The notes under the pieces were generated by a model. That model had not been told where the DNA came from, did no database searches, and was given only the letters and a program-made list of their open reading frames with translations. A stretch of DNA of 64,000 bases, taken from NCBI GenBank assembly GCA_014338405.1, contig JTDE01021392.1, positions 5,967 through 69,966 on the forward strand, written 5' to 3'. The position numbers and the translations under genes were made by a program. This DNA is from Paragonimus skrjabini miyazakii. Lineage: Eukaryota > Platyhelminthes > Trematoda > Plagiorchiida > Troglotrematidae. Each line of letters starts with the position of its first letter. Within the stretch, counting starts at the first letter, position 1. Shown in pieces: positions 12,001 through 27,000 of this stretch.

Positions 12001-15000
12001 ATGTATGTAAGTTTGTCCAAAGGGCGTTGGTCCTGTCGTCCTGTTTGCCGCTGAAAGAACGTGCCCAACTCTAGATAATCTTTACGGTAGCATCTCTAAC
12101 CGACCCTTAACAACAAGAAAGTGATACTTGGACAAGCAATAGTGTTGTTCAAACGTTTTCAAGGGAATAGGGCCTAAATGAACGGGAGAGAAACCTAGAT
12201 ATAACTTAGTTACAGTCAGATTCCGTCGTCACAAAGATGCTGTTATTACTGGTGGTCGAGCGGGTAGGAGCTTCGGATCATAACGCGAAGGGTTACTGGT
12301 ATCTGATAAGTCCGGAGGAGGACGAAACCAATCGTGAAGTGTCGGTTTGAGGGTGAGCGTCAACACTCACTTTGAATAAGTGAACATATCTAATCTCGAG
12401 TGTATTCCTCCTGGGAACAAATAACAAGAAGATGTCGTTTCTGTGCAAACTGACGAACGCTTTTATTCTAATGCTTATTTTTATGCTTATCAAGTGATGT
12501 CATTTATAACAATCGTCCGTTTTGGTTCCTGGCCAAACAGCAGGAGTTTGTCAGGCCAAACTTCCGTTTTATGGAAAGCAAACTGCTACAGCTTGGCTTT
12601 GGTTGGGGCATCAGCTCCCTATACTCTTCTTTAAAAAGGTCGTAATCTCAGAGATTCTATTGCTATTTTTAAAACGGGAAACAAATTAACTGGATTCAAG
12701 CTTTGGAGCTTCTTCATCCCAGAGCAATCCCCATTCCTTCACCGTCCACACCGACACATATTTGGTCCCCATTACAGGAATTCAACCGAATCCAGTACCA
12801 TGAGAAAAGTTCATTGAGGCTTCAAGTTTAGGCGACCAATAATAATATTATTAATAATAGAGTTTTGTTATCCTACGTAACTTATTGTCTCAGTGCTATA
12901 TCGACGAAAGCACTTATGAAACATTGAGTTCCATTGATCCAATTCATCAACACCACAAACAGGTAGATGTTTCGAACGTCGTTCACCACTCGCTCTATCA
13001 TCTTCTGCGTTCCCGATCGTGACCCAACGGACTGTTCTGCCTCTCACCTAGTTTATCGACTAACATGCAATTGTCCTGACCTGTATACTAGTCGAACGGA
13101 CCGGAACTTAAGATAACGGATAGCTGAACACAGCCCTAAATGAATATTGAGCGCGACGACCAAAAAACTCTAGCAACGCAGCGGCTAAGCCGGAACCCGG
13201 TGTCTTCGATTACTGAGCTTATCTAGGATACAGGTAACTTGGTTGGTCCATTAACATCGTTCACTCTGTTTTTATGTGATCGAAACCAGAGGTTGTCGGC
13301 ATTCACGAAATCCATGCTAATCAATCAGCCAAAAGGTGTTGACGCAGTCAGTATCGCTGCCACGTAATTGACTGATTTCTTTTGGTGTGCGTCAAGTTGA
13401 ATTGCTGTCCTTGTTACCATGCCCCATTTTACATATATCCAATAGTTCTGTGTATGTGACCAACGAGAATAAACGAAATGTTAACATGTCGCAACATTTC
13501 TCTTTTTGCCATGTTGACGAAGGCATTTTTGCAATTTCTAACTTTCCGTTCCATTAATCCTGATAGTTCATCATAACATATCACTCGGACCCTGATAAAA
13601 GCAGTGAGGTAAACACTGAGACAACAATAGTAGATCACACCATGGCTCCCAGTAGTTCTTTGTGTTAGGTGAATCTTTTAGTGTCACTGTGAGGTGAGTT
13701 TGGTAAAAGTAGTGAAGTCGGTTTTGAACATGTAGATGTGTTAAAGTGGGAAACGATTTACGTTAGAACTAAATGTGGAGGCAGTCGCTGTCAAACACCG
13801 CCACCCTATGCAACCGTATGGCACACGTTCTTCCTTTTTTGCCACCTATATAAATGAATATTTCACGCAATCCACCAATCTTAACAAACGAAGTGCTAAC
13901 ATATCGGAAAGTATTTCCGATAACTCTTTTGGTTTTTAACTCGTTGTGGCTTAACCAAGGAATTACTTAATATCGGAAAGTAGGTTATTTTGCCATCAAT
14001 ATTAACATTTGTCCTGTTCACATGCGATGTCACTGGATAGCAAACTGTATGAATGAAAGCTTCTGACTTTGAGACGAAAATTAGGCGTTCGGTCTTTACT
14101 TCGCGCTAGTTCAACAACTGACGGCTCTGATACTGCTGGACTGTATGATTGTCACGACTCGATAAATTGGTCTGAATCCAACACACACGGTCTGTTACAT
14201 AACATTCACATCTCCAGTAATCGGGGTTGACAGACTACAGTCATTATTATGTCATTTTTGTCCCAGATAGCTTTCATAGACAAAGGGGTCGATGTGTGCA
14301 GCTTTACTAATAGGCATTGTAGAAGGCTATAGTTGATATAAATTGACCGTCATCCACAAGTGATCACAGCTTTCGTGTTTCCACAGACTTTTAGTCAGCT
14401 ACTTTTGAAAGGAAGGGTTAAACTTGAGTTGCGCCACAGTTACAACCCGTGTGCCATGATCTGCAGTTGAATTCTCGCCATGCTTTCACATGAAACCATG
14501 CTGACCAATGTGCCGTTTACTTCACATCGAATCAACTCAAGCCCTCATATACTTGAGTAGTGCTCAGAGGTTAAATCTTAGTCATGTCAGAGCTATGCAC
14601 TGCCGATGAGAACTACCAAGAGCAAAACTTCAATCTAGTGCTTCTTTTCGGAAGGGACTGATCGAAAAGTTCAAGAGTGTAAAAGCTGTGATCAATTGTG
14701 AGTGATGTTCAAATTATTACAACGAAAATTCCCTATTGCTTACCAATAGTCGGAATTTCGCCGAACCAGTTTAATGATATCAGCGATTTCAACTTTGTGG
14801 GGAGTATTGGTCGTGGGGTTATCGATTGCATTTAGCAGAACGGTTACTGTATCTCCTCTCAAGACACTCAAGCAATATGTATATTACAAGTGAATGTGGC
14901 AGAGCGTTTCTATCTGATAACTCGGTCATACATAACACGAGACCAAGGTCGTATGGATACACACCGATGCATCATGAATGTGTGACCGGAGTTCAAGTCC

Positions 15001-18000
15001 CTCTCGTGGCAAGGATGTATACGTCTTTGAATAACAGCAGAAATATTTCCGATCTAAATTAATTAAATTACGGTCTTCCTAACTCCCTCTGTCGGGCTCA
15101 CATGAGATCAAAGTCAATGGAAAAGTGAGAGTTTTCATACGAACAGGAAAACGACAGCTGCTTAATGCCTTACCTGTGTGAACTGCCCAGTCTATTCAAA
15201 CGGTTTATTTCGTATTCACGAATTAATAGCAGTATTAGATATATAATTGATATATGTTCACAGTTTCCAGTTCATTTTTTTCCGGCGTGGTTAATATGGA
15301 TTTTTTTGTGACGTTCGTGGTGAGTGCTGGATTGCTCACAAAAACCTAAAGAAAGTAACCTGGTTGAATGCTTGATTATTTACTTAGGTATTAAACGTTG
15401 AATGCCACGCCCAAATGCAGATGGGTCGATATAGATTGGTTGGATGAACCAAACGTTTTACAACAAAAGGCGTAACGGCGTTTAAAACTTGACGACCCAA
15501 CTTATTTTTATAAGGAGAATATTTCAGTTAAAAAGTAAGAAGCGTATCTTAGGAACGTAGTTCGACTGAAAAGAACGAAAATAGCTAAAATACCAGGGGA
15601 AATTTATTGTCAGAATAAGTTTGGCCAATTGGTTTTATTGATGGAATTTAACAGTTACAAAATAGTCCTGCTTTTCGCTTTATTACCCCCACAAACAGCA
15701 GCAGAACTGAAAACAAAATGATGATTTTGTCTATCGCAACAACTGAGTAGTAGCTGATAACAAATATTAACAAACTTTATCGCAAAAAGCTGGGACAACA
15801 TTTATCTTTTCTGGTAAAACTGCAATCGGCCAGTTGCCTTCTTGTTTATAAATTTAAAAGAAGGGTAGTTATCAACTGATAACAAAAGCAGGTATTTCTG
15901 TTATATTTCTTTGTTGGCGGGAGTAGTAGAGTTAGTGAGTAAAATACCATTTTCTATTATATACATAGGATGACATTTTGAATTATGTGTTTCAAAGGTA
16001 CGCAAAAAATTGTAAATGTGCTAATTTAGTTGAGACCTAGTTTGCAAAAGTTCCGGACTTCGGCTGGATTCAAACCATTGATATAAAAAGCATGCCCAGA
16101 CTCGACAAGTGTTCTGCTGGGTTATGAAACTACCCCGGGAGCTCAGAAACTTCACGTTTGGACTCAGTTATCCACTCGATCTATTGTATCATATGGGATT
16201 CACCAAATGGTTCGGGAGAGTGACTGCTCAAACAGGATTTTTCAGATCCTTCATGCTAGAATTCGCCAACGCCACAAATGAGCATGTGAAATTTTTGAGC
16301 TTCCAGCGTGGCTCCGTAGTTCAGCTGATAAAGCCCTCGCCGTGTCTCGACATGCCGTTTCTGCCGCTGGTTCGAATAAAGCCGAAGTCCAAAGTTCTTG
16401 CAGTTAGATTTCTTCCGAATTGTCAGTCATGTCAAGCCAGTTATCAATAATAAAATGTGCTACTAGTTGCACGGACACCATCTAATTTTTCCCCTTTGCT
16501 TTCCCAGGGATAGTAGCAACGCTTCTAATCAGATAACTACAACTTACCCTAGTTTACATAAGTATTTATTCGTCTGTTACTTGGCGAGGATTACATCAAA
16601 CTAACTGTAGCATATTGTAACTTACGGAGTTAATCTACGGTTGGTAGGCATATTCCAGTTAATAGTAGAATTTTTAACCGATAGTACTCATACCTGGCAA
16701 TATACGAGCGAAGTTCACCAGGTTTTATGGAGAACGGACCATAAATAAAAATGGATAAAATCATCCAGACAATATTATTTAGCTTCCTAGTACCATACAC
16801 TACTGCAAGTGGTACAATGAGGTTTTGCCACTTCGCTTTAAAAACCTCAGTAAACTGAATTAACTTTTCGATGAGGATGTATTCACTTTGAACTCAGAAC
16901 CCTTTATACTCCTCTTGAAACAGCCGCCAGTCCAGTCATCTTTGTATACTTACACAGCTAATACACCCCACAGGTTTTTCATGAGGCCGAGATCAATACC
17001 CCAGGCCGGCCCCTACAAATCTAATGTCCCGAATAAACAACTGTGTACTCGTTATGTGTGATGTATGAACTGGGATGTTATCTTGATTAAAACTTGTATA
17101 ACCTTGCCAGGTGGAACGAACAAACAGCAACATAAAATGTCTCAATTACTGAAAGTATAACTCGGCATCTTGACTAATGATCAGACTCACCGTAGGATCA
17201 GCGAGTCTGTCGTCAGTGTATCCACTAATGCACTATTTCTGTTTACGTAAATCTTGTCAACAGTATATGCCCCGTATACGTATGTATAGTATATGCCCCG
17301 TATACGTAGAATTGCTGATTGATTCCAAGCAGTCTCGTTAGCTTTGTGTATCTGGTATATTTTCAATCATAGTCGCTAAAAGTGTTCATTTTGATCTAAA
17401 CTGCAGTTGGATTGCTTCCTACATGAAAGCTGAGATTGCATGTACCAAATTCACTAACGCCACCCTTCTGCCCTTTAACCAACTTTCACGTCACAATGAA
17501 TAATTGGGGGAGGGAAATGAATGGTATCTAAACGTTGACTTACTTGGTACTCAAAAGCGGTTGCTTGAAGCAAAATTGGATGCAAAAAATTCTCATCCAT
17601 AATGTAAAAAGCCAGTAATTCCATTGGATCTAATTGTGTAAACGACTGACTAAGTTCGACTAGGACTTCTTGCCATCCATCGGATTTCACAAAGAACGGA
17701 CGGAGTGATTGAAGCAGGTGATACATTCCTAACAAGAAAACAACCCAGTTGAATGTGGGTTTAACCATCCACACGATTTATTAGGTGAAAAATCACTTGA
17801 ACAACATTTGCCTGAAATAAAATGAGCATCATTCATGACTGATCGTGAACTTTGTATTATTGCCGACATTTTAACTGGCCTCTTGTTAGAGTTACCAACA
17901 GGAGAGTGAGTAGTGGTTGTCGATTGTGTTGACCTTGCTCAGACTAAACATCTAGCCTATGACTTCAGATAATACGTAAAGTACGAATATGAACGCAAGT

Positions 18001-21000
18001 GTCAACTTGTTGTCTTCATGTTTCTGACCACTAAAAGCTCTGATGATCTACTGGCCTGTTAATAATACCGAAAATCAACGTTTTGGAGGGAAGCTGTTCA
18101 ACTTTATTACTCTGTTACCTACTCGATGCTAACAGTCAACTTTGTACGCGGCGCGCCACAGAATACGGTGAACACTTACTCTGCATACACGGGGTTACCT
18201 GCATCCATCTCCGTCACATCAAGTCAAGGCTCACCAGGAACACCCTCCCCGCAGATCTTCACTTGGACATCCTCCGTGTTCACACGCAACTTTTATTTTT
18301 AGGTGGTCTTTGAGTGACAGTGACCGGAAACACCTCGAAGCCGCTGTACAAAAATACTGCGAAGCCACTAAACTAATTGCAGTACGTGTTTAACTACAGC
18401 ACGGATTGCGTAGAGTAGACAAACGGACAACTAGCTGCTCGTACCAAGGATTATGTACCAAAGTGGTGTGAAACACGGTTAACGACTCCAGACGACTCTG
18501 TGTATGCTTAGCTTTAATCATAGTGAGGCATTAAACCTAAACTTAATACAAAGTCAAAGATCATGGTGCCTTAATGGGTATTTGTGGCAGAAATCTGTGA
18601 AGTATTTTTAAGTTTGCCGAGGTGTTTGCAGATAGAATCGGTAATCCCCTGTGTATTTAAAAACATCGCTGTGAGTAGCTTCTAACATATCGCTGTTATC
18701 TTCCTTTATATTGATCTCCTTCCTTCTGCATATCCTCTAAACACATAGCTTCCACTTTCTGGTAGTCTGTTCTAAAATATTCAAATAATTACGTATTTAT
18801 CTATCACCAGAATGCAAAAAGTGTTGTTCGGGAAAACCCGCTGTGTTTATGTTACTTTCTTGTTACCATAAAATCTACTAACTAAACCAGTTGTCTTAAA
18901 ATTTAAATGGACTTTACAGATGGGCCTTACAGCAACTCGATAAGAAAGTAGTTTTGCCTTCGTTACCTTGCAATTGGAAGAACACCGCTAAAACAATAAA
19001 ACACAGCTCAGAATTGATCCATTAATTTCGCACTTCAGTGTTAGACTAAATCACAGGACACAGGGCACATTGAGAGCCAACGGCTTATACCGTAAAACAC
19101 TCGTATGTACAGCTCACGATGTGTATTGGCTAAACTGAGGTGGTAGTAGAAGATTTATTTATAGGAGGCGTCATTTCGAGAGAAGATTACTCAGTGGAAG
19201 ATTTTCACAGTTAACGCACCAATTCAGCCGAAGCATTCCCGTAATCACTTCGGTTTTTCGCAAAATCGAACACTAAGTACGTGCTAGTAAGAGATGTAAA
19301 TCTGAGATTTGCTAATCACTAAGTACTTCCCTCAATTACAGACTATCAACGCTGTAGAAGTCGATCGAAACTTTATTTACCGTTTCACCCCAACATAAGT
19401 TGTTTCCAGGTACACTTAAGAACTCTTCCAGCTTTATTATTTTTTTAATTTGAGCACATTAGCTTAAAATAACGATCATGTACATTAGTCAAAGTGCTTG
19501 GTGATCGATAGTGATCATCATCATTCATTATGATAAAATGATCAGAATGACTTATTCTGATGCTTTGCTTAGGCCAACTGGCGCTAAAAACCTTATTTCT
19601 GCATGGTTGTTTACATTCCTTTGAGAAAACTCATTCTATGAAACATCCTAGTCATATCACTGAATCACTAATTGTAATCAAGTACAATCCCTCACTTACC
19701 TTCATCTTTGTTGACGCCCAACATGATACGATGTCGGATGTCCAATTTACCAGATCCGAGAATCTCATATGGCCACTGGGGAAGAAGAGGTGGACTAATC
19801 ACCGGCTTAAAAGGGATATCAAAGTAGTATCCGGCGGTCAGGAACAGCTGAAGGAAAATACAAGCAACTTTGAAATGGTATACTTTCAGAAGTGAACGGG
19901 TTAGCTAGACTGAATTAATTAACTTTTGTATAAAACCATTTGGGTGAACGCTTTCTGTAAGCTCTGCAAATTTCACTTCTATTCAGTGTACACTTTCCAA
20001 TAGGTGAAATTTTGACTTAATCCAATTGTCACCATTTACAGTTTGTGACGAATAGCCGTCTTACTATCCGCTAACAGAAACAGTGAACGAAGATCCGCTT
20101 CGCATAATAATTTTCCTTTAGTCAGTTTTGTTTCTTATATTCCGATCGAAAGGTCAACATTTTTACTCATGCTGTGCATTCCGGGGCTCGATCAAACGCG
20201 CTCAGCTGTGAGTAAAAGCATCTGATACATCACATTAGTAGTTGGCATAATTTTATTATCCATAGGCCATTTCATACTCATGGCGTCACATGGTTAACTA
20301 ATGTGGTCGAGGTTACGCTTTATATTTTACAGCATAGAAACAAGAGTAATGATTTTATGGGCCCATCAACAAGATGAGCTAAACCAGTAATTACGCACGT
20401 TACGTTTGTCTCGCGTTCACAGGATATACTGAGTGGAGCAGAAAAACACTTTGCGGCCAAACTAAATTCTACAGTTCTGTCCTGCCATTAAAGTTGTTTG
20501 AGATCAATTGCTTTTCGTTGCGCTTTACACTGGACTAACAATCAGGTTCATTGTGCATTAATTACCAAAATATTTGAATAAGCCGTATGATTATCTACGT
20601 TGAGATTTTAAGGACAACACTGTCTACCATAAGAAATTGGACTCTTCACTTAGGCGATGCTAGAGGAGACCACCTTGCCATACTTTCCTTCCATGTGAGC
20701 GTAAGAGACAGGTTAAATGAAGTGACAAGCCAGTAAATGTGCGTAGATGCTTCAGAAAATATGGGCAAAGAGACAAATGAGAATATGTACAGCATGCGTT
20801 CAACCAGAGAATTTCGCTCTGTAACAGGCGAAGTAATACCAGTCTGCGTTTAACTTAGCTGCTGGCTTGGGACTATGTTTGCTGTTATATCTGCAGTTAT
20901 ATTTCAGACGACACCATCTTTCATTATCACGTTCAATATATCACACACGATCATCACAAAACAACTGCTCAGTTCATCTAACCGTATTTATAAATTCTAA

Positions 21001-24000
21001 CTTCGATTATAAAAGTCAACACAACCGTCCAGCAACTACCTTTAAGGGCATTATGACGATTGGGAAGAAAATTGCTCAGTGAAAATTAACTCCCAATGTT
21101 TATCCTATCCGGAATGTTCAAGCGGCTCCTTAATTACCAGAGAAGAAGGTAACCACATAGATTTAAATTTTCACCTTGATATGTGATCAGACGTTTCATT
21201 CACATAAAATTCAAACGATTTGTTACCACCGGATCTGTTTGTGGGGCCATCAAACAAATCAACTTCTCACAAACTATAAATTTGGTAGATAATCTAGTAT
21301 CATGTTCGGCCCATCAAAGTGCTCGAAACTCGTTCAGGCAGACTAATATTAACTTACTTGTGGATTTAATTTAGCCCTATACATGTGCCTGAGTTGGGCT
21401 GTACGAGATGAGTTTTCACCATTGCCAAGCATCAGTATTTGCCACTGATTGGATTCCAAACTTTTAGCATCCACGCTGCGTAGACATTTTCCCAATTCCG
21501 TGAGATACGTGACGTTGTTCTCTGGTACTTTGCAGCCGCTCAAGGTAGCCATTAGACGGGCCTAAAATAATTAAGTAAAGCAAACTAAATAAATGCATAA
21601 AAATCAGGCATAATAACTGAATAGTTCAAGTCGAACATCACTCACATTTGATCGCAGCTGTCGCATTCAAACAGACTTTCCAGCTAGCTTCTTTCGAAAA
21701 GAAGCACTAGACTTGAGTTTCGTTCTCATTAGAGCTCGTCATCCGGCCGGGAATAGAACGTTGGCTACCATATCGTGTTCAAATTCAGATTAACTAAATA
21801 TTCGATTACCAATAACAGAATACTGTCAAGCATTCAGTGGTTCATTCCAAATGTTTTATGGTTCTTTAGTGATTACAATCGATCAAGAATTACTTCTCGT
21901 GGAAGCATGCGACAAATAAATTATCTGTTTCATTATGAGTAAGCAAGTTTGTAATGCGTTTCTGTTTGGGGTTGTTAAAAAATGTGGAAGACAAACCCAT
22001 CCAAATAAAACATTGAAATCCATACTTTGGCATATCTCGTATTTGCCTGACGAATTTTGCACAGTAGGCGACTGAAAACTGAGTTGGAAGTTGTCCGAGC
22101 AGGACTCCTATACATTGCGCAGAACGAAGTGGACCACTTTACGACCTAGCGTTTTGAGCCAAAAACGCGGATAGCACAAGGCTTTTTTTTATCAAGAAAA
22201 CCAACACATGGGTTAAACGTTTAAACAGAACCACAAACAAAACCACTCATTTTCACACGGTACTCAGCCCCAGACCGTCTCGGTTGCCACAGACGCCAAG
22301 GCTCAGTTCTTCTACGTAGCAAGGACCATTTTGGGTGATGCTGCACTCCGACGTTTCTTCCTGCATTTTCTAGCGGCTTGTTCGATGTCAAAGTATCTGC
22401 TCTGGTCCTACTGCTGAATAGCATTGGTGTGAGTAGTATATTACGATCTCGCATCCTCACTACACTAGTTTTGTATAGGCTAAGGTTCTACACCAGTAAG
22501 TATGTTTCTTCCCAGACATAAACTGCTACATATTGCAGTCATCTTTTGCTTGTACTCACTCTTACGACCTTGCTGAACATCGTGTATCCTGGTGGTACTT
22601 CGGCGTAGTTATCTAACCGATTACGTAGATTACACTGCCTGGTTCAACTTTGGCGCGTACAGCCTCACGATTATTGCCCACTTGACTGTATTTAACCATT
22701 CCGCTAACCGCATGCGTTTTCGCTAGTCGAAATAGTGTAATTTCAATTTTTGCTTATATGCCGAAGCTACTATTAACCGGTTACTTGAACCAGGTCTCCG
22801 CCCACGAAAGAAGTTATTATGGGTATTGTAATGTCTCTAAGCTATAATCAATCAAATTTACGGGTCAAGACAGCGCTTGCTGAATTGATAACGATAGTGC
22901 ATTTCATAAGTGCTCTGTGATTTGATGTTTCCCCTCCCGCTGATAAATGTGTTCACGCACAATATTTTATTGCTGTATTACATGTACCTGCATAACAGTA
23001 CAGAGAACAAATATTTTTGCCATCTCTTTGTTCATGTGGTTTCTGAGACTGAGTTTAAACGTGTGGACCAATCAAATACAAACACAGTTAATTGGTATTC
23101 ATTGTTAATGCTTAGTAGTGATATAGTGATATATTGGGGTATTCTAAGGTTATGACAGTTTTAAATGAACGCCACTTAACGGGGTATAAAACCAAAAGGT
23201 GCTGGACTAAACTGCCGATAACTAGGAGATTGAGATGTTTACAAAATATTACGACAAACAACACCAAAATAAGGCCTTCTGGACACATTGATTAGTATGT
23301 GTTAAGTGTTCCGTAACGGTTAATTAAGTCATGGGAAAGGGATTTTAGGGTTTTAAGGACAGAGAAATCAATCCGTCGGCCAGCTCATGCATACCACCGA
23401 AAACTCATCAATCTATAAACCGGCATTCCATGACACACTTACCTGGACCATCCTGACGCTGCTGTATCACCCTTGCCTAATGATAATGTTCAAAATTCCA
23501 CTCCTGTTTTCTTTGCTTATTCTCACTGGATAGTGTTTTTATTCCGCCTCATAGTTGCTCAATATTTTCACCACATGGACAAATGGGCCCGAACAAGTTT
23601 ACACAAAATCTGTTTTGACTGTGGTCGTTTGGCGACTTTAAGTCAACTGTTAGCTTAAGAGTTTACTATGTGATACATTGGAATTCCTGTTACTTCCATG
23701 TCTGTTCTTAAACATTCCATCATACTGTCGTTCAGTGGAGCAAACTGTTGTTTTTATCGGTCCTAGCTGTACTGCTAGTGAAGAGGTTTATCACGTATAC
23801 GAACCAGGTTGTTGAGAACAACGTGGGATGCAGCTTTCACCGAAAAGTTCGTTCTGTTTGCTTATCTATGGTGGATCACGTCGGAGCCACCAGAAGCATA
23901 TGAATAAGTGCGCAAATTATTTGGTCGTTTCAAAATTGACATTTTGTAACTGTTTTTGACCATCTTAAACAAGCAGCGAATATAATACCGAGTTCGGATG

Positions 24001-27000
24001 GAGGAAGACTTCAACTTGTCTGTTCAGTCACAATTCAGCCTACTGGAAATGGCCGAAAATGAAAATGAATAGCTTACTGTTTTGCTGTATGAACTGACTT
24101 AATATTACTCTACTGTTGACGATCCTAACAGCATATATTATTATGTAAGAAGACGGAGTATAAACAGACTTGGGTCTAGTGTGACAGCATTAGTGACGTG
24201 AATAACCAAAATATAACTGAAAATTCTAAGCATTGGTTGCATAATCACAGTTGACTAAGGAAGGAAGAACGGAGTGGTCAAATTGTGTGATAAAGATTGT
24301 GGTTGAGCTATGTTCACCTTCGTCATGACGGTTGTCTATGTCTTGCCGAACGGTCACATAAAGTGCTCTTGTGGTGGAGACTTCGTATGGACTGTGATGA
24401 CTTCAGCAACGGCGAACTTTTTGCGTTTGATCTATTTCAAACAAGCTGCGTAAACATGGTAACTCAAACAAACCGACCCAGAAATTTTTCTCTTCCCAGC
24501 CACTGGCCTATACCATTCGGTCAACCCCGGACCGAGCCATCCCAGAAGCGTTCTGAAAAGCAACTTTTCCTGTACCTTCATAGCTTATTTAGCCTGAACG
24601 ACTAGATTTATAAGCGGAGGTGGAAGCAATACAGACAAGCAATTTGTCCCATATCAGGGGGGCAAAATTGCTGTGGAATTCGTTGTAATGCGCAGGTTTG
24701 CGGGAAAATATGTTTTACTAGCTTTGCTGCGTTTTTGTTCATTGTACGACCTACTGTATTATCTCCAAACTGTAATCGAGCACAGCACATTTTCTTCTGT
24801 GTTATATGTGGCCAAAAACTTCCTTTGTAAACGGATAGCAATCTTCGAAGATTGAGCTGCGCAGGAATTCAAGTTTGTGTCCAACAGCCTCACCTGAATT
24901 TACTTTTAGGCTAGATTTTCTAAGCAACAAACAAGAGTATTTTTATAAAGTACCCACACCAAATCTAGTACGAATGGAGTCAAACGGTTTGGGTGTCGTG
25001 TATAACATGTTACTGACAAATGAAATGAGAAACGTAAAGTATTATAACTTGCTCATAACGTTGTGTTATTCTCAATCCATATACTAAGAGTTCTTTTCTT
25101 TCAATTGGAAAAATTATCCGTGTGTGGATAACAGCCTGTCCAAAAGCTGTTGCTATGTTTCGTGCTTTTCTAAAAACTCTCGGAACGGACAAACAGTTGA
25201 GTCTTTCACGAACTTGGCAAAATCGAAACTAAAACGTTATAATGAATAATGTAGGCATGTCGTCTGTCATCTAAGTAGATAATACCATCAGTATAACGTC
25301 CATAGAAGTAGAACATCTACAAGGAATTTAAAAACTCTGTCAACCTTTTTGATCGAGAACTGAGCATACTGGCGGTCTCCTGTGAATCTAACTGCTGGCC
25401 CATCATTCTGTTGATAATATTTTCCATCAGACCGGAAGGAAAAACTTTGGCTACAGCCACAAAACAATTGTTTGGGTACTTTATTGGAAAATAATCACTC
25501 CTGTCACTCTTTCGGGAGTGATTAAACAAGAAGTCTACTGTCTCTTTCAGTTAGTTATTTCTGTAAATCAAGGTGACATTGAAAGAGAACAATTACTTCG
25601 CCATTATGTTAAGCGCTTCTAGGACTTCTAAAATTTCGGATGTTGCATGAACTGTGTATTTCTATCTGCTGTATAATCGGCTACGGAAACCGGTCTGACC
25701 ATTTCTGTCGAGTGTGATGGATTAAAATGCTGTTGTCAAAGTAAGTCACAGATATCTAGCATCTTAAAGTACTTTGGTTAATCCGTATAGTGCTGAAGGA
25801 ACAACACTGATGAGAGGAATTTTTTCGAAGGTGGTCCCATAAACTAGCCCTTTTAGTGTCATGTCTTGTTTGCTGGCATACGAATATGAGTTTGATTTCA
25901 CCAACGTTGTATTCAATACACTTTTTATGGCAAACGTGCACAACATTACATTTGTTGACCTTAAACGGCAAGTTGTTCTCAGGGGACCACTGGTAATGTA
26001 AATTCAAGTTGCTTATTACAGCTTTTACGTCTACCGGATACTTTGCAATTCACCCGCGTACAAAGGTATCCCTAAATTGACGATACCATGCAGGTTAATG
26101 TCAAACACGACGAACAGCTGCAGACTTGGGAGAAATCTCAGCAGACCGTCGCGTTTGACTGAGAATCAAGATGATAACTAACCATACGCCTTGACGTTAA
26201 ACCTACCTTCGATTTGATAGTCTTCTTGTCACCTGGATAGAGGCTCACAGAGGTTGTAGTTTGTTTTGACTTTAGACGCTAGGGGTTGGTGCAGCTGAGA
26301 CTGCTCGTGCTGTTGATAATCCCCTTTCTAGTGTGTTTTCATTCGCTAAACGGGAGTATACACTGTCTTTTCCATCATACCGTTGCTTTCAGATTATTCG
26401 GCCTATTCTATGAGAATATCATTGTTCGAATATTTGTTTGTGTTCATGCTATGTGAATCGTGTTATTTGTAAAGCAGCTTGACTGACAGATTTTTAGCAG
26501 CCAAGGTCGGCTAGTTCTTTCTAAAGACGAGGCTCGTACAGTACGCCCCATTGTTCAACTATTGGAACACGGAATGTACAAAACTCAAAATGGTTTAGAA
26601 CGGTTCTCTTCTTTCCAAATCATAAAATTTTGCGGGCGATAAGGAAGGCTGGAAAGCGGTTAACTAAACCAGTAGAAATGCCGAACCGAATTCACGTGCA
26701 CATCTGAAACATTTGAAAACGCAGGTGGGTACTTAAGAATAATGACGGCTCACCAACAAGCCACCTTATGCAGACCTTCTTCGAAAACCCCCGTAATTTG
26801 TAGATGAAATATTAAAGCTGAATATGACTCAGGGTCGAATGCAAAAGGTGTGGGTGCATTGTTATCGCTGTATCCTTGTTCCAAGCTGTTCACGAAGAAT
26901 TAGTAAAATGAAGAAAGAACACGTTGTTGGCGTGACCTCACGGAACCTAATGTGGGACCAGATGGTCGACTCAGTTGCTTCATGCAAGCCTGTCCACAGT

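Larger units (their letters stand above)
8555..17543 (-). other. Intron 7 of the cholinesterase-like gene
   Basis: GT-AG intron of 9.0 kb. It contains a TA microsatellite, an RTE LINE fragment, several SINE copies, PLE terminal remnants near 12.9 and 13.5 kb, a second tRNA-like repeat at 16.3 kb and a short tandem repeat at 17.26 kb. The stretches 9.0-10.1, 11.0-11.4, 11.7-12.85 and 15.1-16.3 kb show nothing I can assign. Confidence 0.8.

Noticed and set aside
16109..16450. 113-codon plus-strand frame
   Set aside because: Its second half overlaps a tRNA-like repeat head, so the open frame is probably accidental.
19560..19895. 111-codon plus-strand frame
   Set aside because: It is antisense to exon 6, which has conserved esterase residues and splice sites on the minus strand.
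22221..22460. 79-codon minus-strand frame in a slightly GC-richer patch
   Set aside because: No motif recognised and no flanking splice sites; kept only as unassigned intron sequence.
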